8,007 bases of DNA from Hungateiclostridiaceae bacterium UBA3922. GTDB taxonomy: Bacteria > Bacillota > Clostridia > Acetivibrionales > DTU013. The stretch covers positions 1 through 8,007 of the forward strand of contig DGEQ01000009.1 of NCBI GenBank assembly GCA_002386045.1, given 5' to 3'. Below the pieces are notes generated by a model. The model saw only the letters and a list, made by a program, of their open reading frames with translations, ran no database searches and was not told the DNA's origin. This document shows positions 5,832 through 8,007 of the stretch, one piece after another (the first letter of the stretch is position 1; every line of letters starts with the position of its first letter). Position numbers and translations under genes: made by a program.

Positions 5832-6938
5832 CTATCTCTTATAAAACGGAAGTTTCACTGTCCTGGCAGCATATTTCCTGTCCCGGACCAGCACTTCCAG
5901 GTCCGTCCCTTCCCCGGCGCAGGACACCTCCACCAGCGCGATCCCCATGTTCTTTTTCAGTGTCGGGAAGAACCCTCCGCTGGTCACATGGCCGACTTTC
6001 CTCCCGTCGTGGTACACTTCGTAGCCTGTCCTCGGTATCGCCCTGTCGATCATCCCGAACCCGGCCAGCATGTGGCTCATATTGCCTTCCAACTGGCTCA
6101 CCAGCGCTTCCCTGCCGATGAAATCCCCCTTGCCGGGCTTTACGAACCTGCCGAGCCCCGCCATCACGGGCGATATGGTCTCGGAAAGTTCCTGTCCGTA
6201 CAGCGGCAGGCCTGCTTCCAGGCGGAGCGTGTCCCTTGCCCCGAGCCCGGCGGGCATGAGCCCGAAAGCTGCTCCTTTATCACAGAGCATATCCCAGAGC
6301 TTCAGTGCATCATCAGGCCTGCAGTAAAGTTCGAATCCGTCCTCGCCGGTGTACCCGGTACGGGACAGCATCACTTTTACATCTCCTATCTTTATTTCGT
6401 TCACATAACGGTAGAACTTCATGCCGGACAGGACATCCTGCGCATCGGCCGCAGTCGCCAGGCTCCGCAGGATGTTTTCCGCTTCGGGTCCCTGCAGCGC
6501 TATCTGCGCATACTCGTCAGAACGGTTTTTTATATCGACATTCCCTTTCCGGTTGTCCTGCAGCCATTGAAAATCCTTGTCCGTATTGGAGGCGTTTACC
6601 ACCAGTAAAAACGAGTTTTCGCTTTGCTTATAGACAATAAGGTCGTCGACAGTACCCCCGTCGGCGTAACACATGGGCGAATACACCGCTTTCCCCGGCC
6701 TTGCTGTGATGTCGTTGGTCAGCATATATTGGAGGAACTCAAAGGCATCACTGCCGCTGACCTCTATCTCTCCCATATGCGATACATCGAACAGCCCGGC
6801 CCTGGTCCGGACGTTCTCATGCTCTTTGAGGATGCTGCTGTACTGCACCGGCAGCAGCCAGCCGTAGAAATCGATCATTTTCCCGCCGGCTTTCACATGG
6901 GCGTCGTACAGCGGTGTCTTCCTGCATTCGTTTTCCAT
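5832..6938 (-). CDS. gcvT: Aminomethyltransferase, glycine cleavage T protein
   Basis: The protein has 368 residues, the normal size. It takes the aminomethyl group from GcvH, releases ammonia and transfers the one-carbon unit to tetrahydrofolate, giving 5,10-methylene-THF. Visible motifs are TPLYDAHVKAGGKMIDFYGW at the N-terminus, GLFDVSHMGEIEVSG at about 48-62, and GGTVDDLIVY at about 94-103, with the conserved acidic pair at 98-99. SRTGYTGEDGFELYC, GLGARDTLRLEAGLPLYG and VGHVTSGGFFPTLKKNMG follow. The end, KLPFYKR, matches the usual family ending, so the TAG at 5834-5832 is a true stop. The ATG at 6938 has GGGAG about 9 bases upstream. It lies 151 bases after lplA, possibly behind a weak terminator, and 141 bases before gcvH. 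Confidence 0.97.
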   Translation of the reverse strand: MENECRKTPLYDAHVKAGGKMIDFYGWLLPVQYSSILKEHENVRTRAGLFDVSHMGEIEVSGSDAFEFLQYMLTNDITARPGKAVYSPMCYADGGTVDDLIVYKQSENSFLLVVNASNTDKDFQWLQDNRKGNVDIKNRSDEYAQIALQGPEAENILRSLATAADAQDVLSGMKFYRYVNEIKIGDVKVMLSRTGYTGEDGFELYCRPDDALKLWDMLCDKGAAFGLMPAGLGARDTLRLEAGLPLYGQELSETISPVMAGLGRFVKPGKGDFIGREALVSQLEGNMSHMLAGFGMIDRAIPRTGYEVYHDGRKVGHVTSGGFFPTLKKNMGIALVEVSCAGEGTDLEVLVRDRKYAARTVKLPFYKR

Positions 6939-7089
6939 CGTGCATGTCTCCCATCTCTGTGTTCTGATGTTGTATGTACTTCCTTCCGTCTGACTGTATG
7001 CTGTGATCTATACGGTCATACTCCCTGTCATCCATCCGCTCATGATCTATCATAAAATATGTGCCGGATACATCCGTCACACACATGTT
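6939..7089. other. lplA-gcvT intergenic region, gcvT leader
   Basis: This 151-base gap would be the natural place for a glycine riboswitch, but I see none of its conserved purine-rich cores. It holds a possible weak terminator next to lplA (7051-7081) and the gcvT ribosome binding site. No convincing -35/-10 pair is visible. A minus-strand frame opening at 7086 runs into gcvT in another frame and lacks a ribosome binding site, so it is not called as a gene. Confidence 0.5.
7051..7081 (-). terminator. Possible weak intrinsic terminator after lplA
   Basis: Just past the lplA stop, TGTG-A-CGGA pairs with TCCG-G-CACA around a TGTA loop, with one mismatch in the stem. It is followed by TATTTTATG. 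The stem is short and the T-run broken, so termination would be partial. It could separate lplA from the gcv genes. Confidence 0.4.
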
Positions 7090-8007
7090 TCAGAAACTTT
7101 TGCTCCTGAGCCAGCATGCCAGGTCCTCCGCCATCGACCTGACATCACCGGGTGCTTCCGCGGCCGATCCCAGGATCCGGTTTGCCAGTTCTTCTGCGTT
7201 GAAGCGCATCCCCTCCATGATCCCCGCAAGGCTTTCGATCCAGGCCGCGTCCATCGCGTCGGAGTAGACGATGGCTTTGCTCACGATGGCGTTACGGAGC
7301 ATGAAGCCGATCTCGACGCCGCCCCAGGGGAACCTGGTCTCATAAGTCACATCGAAGTCCGGGGCCTCGCCGTAACGCCATGCCCATGACGAGTACTTGC
7401 AGTAAAGTTCCTCGAGGGCCTCCCTGCTTTCCCTGTCCTTCCTGAGCTTTTCTTCGACATCCGCCGTGCTCCCGTATTCTTTCCTGAACGCTTCGATGAG
7501 AGCCTGCACCATGTCGTCGACCGTAAGACCCGGCTTCAGTTCGGACAGGTTCACGACCCTCGCCCTGACGGATTTGACGCCCTTCGATCTCATTTTTTCC
7601 TCGGAAACCTGGAGATATTTTGTCATGTTGTCCAGGTCAGCCGATACCAGGATCGTTCCATGCTGGTTTGCGCCATGTTTCCTGATGCAGAACGCATTGC
7701 CTGAAAATTTGCGTCCCTGCGCGACAAGGTCGTTCCTGCCGCTTTTCCCGGCATCTATGCCAAGGCTTCTGACAGCAGATAAAATTACGTTGAAATGGCG
7801 CTCGGTATCGAACAGTTCCCTGCCCGTCACAAACGTATAATTGAGGTTTCCCGAATCATGGTATACCGCGCCTCCGCCGGAAAGCCTCCGCGCCAGCCTG
7901 CCGCCCTCGCTCTCCAGCAGATCGGTCCTGCATTCCCTCTATGGGTTCTGGTTCCTGCCTATTACCACGGTATGCTCATTCTGCTATATGTACAGTATGC
8001 ACTGGTC
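7090..8007 (-). pseudogene. lplA: Lipoate-protein ligase, 5' partial, two in-frame TAG codons
   Basis: The family activates lipoate with ATP and transfers it to a lysine on carrier proteins such as GcvH. The frame is open from the right edge to the TGA at 7090 (305 codons visible), except for TAG at 7986-7984 and at 7941-7939. Family motifs span the stops: TVVIGRNQNP lies between them and LARRLSGGGAVYHDSGNLNY after them. The lipoate-binding lysine motif AQGRKFSGNAF and SKGVKSVRARVVNL follow, then the C-terminal accessory domain with SSWAWRYGEAPDFD. Both TAGs stand where relatives usually have TGG (Trp), as in LWQNE and QNPWREC. About 30 N-terminal residues lie outside the window. The only start after the stops, GTG at 7830, would lose the SGGGAVYHD motif, so a working shorter protein is unlikely. 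The cause may be true decay, a strain variant or a contig-end error. Confidence 0.8.

Noticed and set aside
6817..7086. Minus-strand frame of 89 codons between lplA and gcvT
   Set aside because: It overlaps the first 120 bases of gcvT in another frame, lacks a ribosome binding site and has no recognisable domain.
7936..7989. Reassignment of UAG to tryptophan or another amino acid in this organism
   Set aside because: gcvT and gcvPB end at TAG exactly where their families end, and reading on gives no conserved sequence. Trp is encoded by TGG elsewhere in lplA. Two normal TAG stops make reassignment unlikely.
1..8007. Mobile element, CRISPR array, tRNA or rRNA gene
   Set aside because: No transposase, terminal inverted repeats, spaced direct repeats or RNA gene signatures were seen. 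The only transposon sequence is the library adapter at the left edge.

Overview
The window carries a single-direction cluster on the minus strand, read from right to left. The gene set points to a spore-lineage Bacillota, probably a Clostridia-type organism with moderately high GC. The reasons are a sporulation-type sigma-H factor, a Mini-III ribonuclease next to an RlmB methyltransferase, and a glycine decarboxylase split into two subunits (GcvPA and GcvPB). Codon use favours AGG, CTG and TCC with some ATA. I cannot name a genus. The first 19 bases are the Nextera transposase mosaic end, so the left edge is a library artefact and the genomic sequence starts at about base 20.

In transcription order the right half holds a lipoate-protein ligase (lplA, 5' end outside the window and interrupted by two amber codons), then gcvT, gcvH, gcvPA and gcvPB. 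Together these supply the T, H and P proteins of the glycine cleavage system, plus the enzyme family that attaches lipoate to the H protein. The L protein (dihydrolipoamide dehydrogenase) is not in the window. Genes gcvH, gcvPA and gcvPB are tightly packed: 27 bases between the first two and a TAATG overlap between the last two. Looser gaps of about 140 to 150 bases flank gcvT. I see no glycine riboswitch ahead of gcvT.

The left half is the end of a housekeeping block common in Bacillota: mrnC, then rlmB, then sigH. An extended -10 promoter lies just before mrnC, and a consensus sigma-A promoter (TTGACA, 18 bases, TATAAT) lies before sigH. The yacP/rae1 gene often found between rlmB and sigH is absent, and an AT-rich 287-base gap stands in its place. 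RlmB carries an unusual lysine-rich N-terminal extension. sigH is cut off about 25 residues before its usual end by the adapter.

The window is mostly ordinary metabolism and RNA processing, and I found no undescribed defence or mobile system. The most notable point is the pair of in-frame TAG codons in lplA, both exactly where the family usually has tryptophan. A contig-end error or recent gene decay is the most likely cause. Reassignment of UAG is unlikely because gcvT and gcvPB end normally at TAG. All eight genes are on the minus strand; nothing on the plus strand looks like a real gene.
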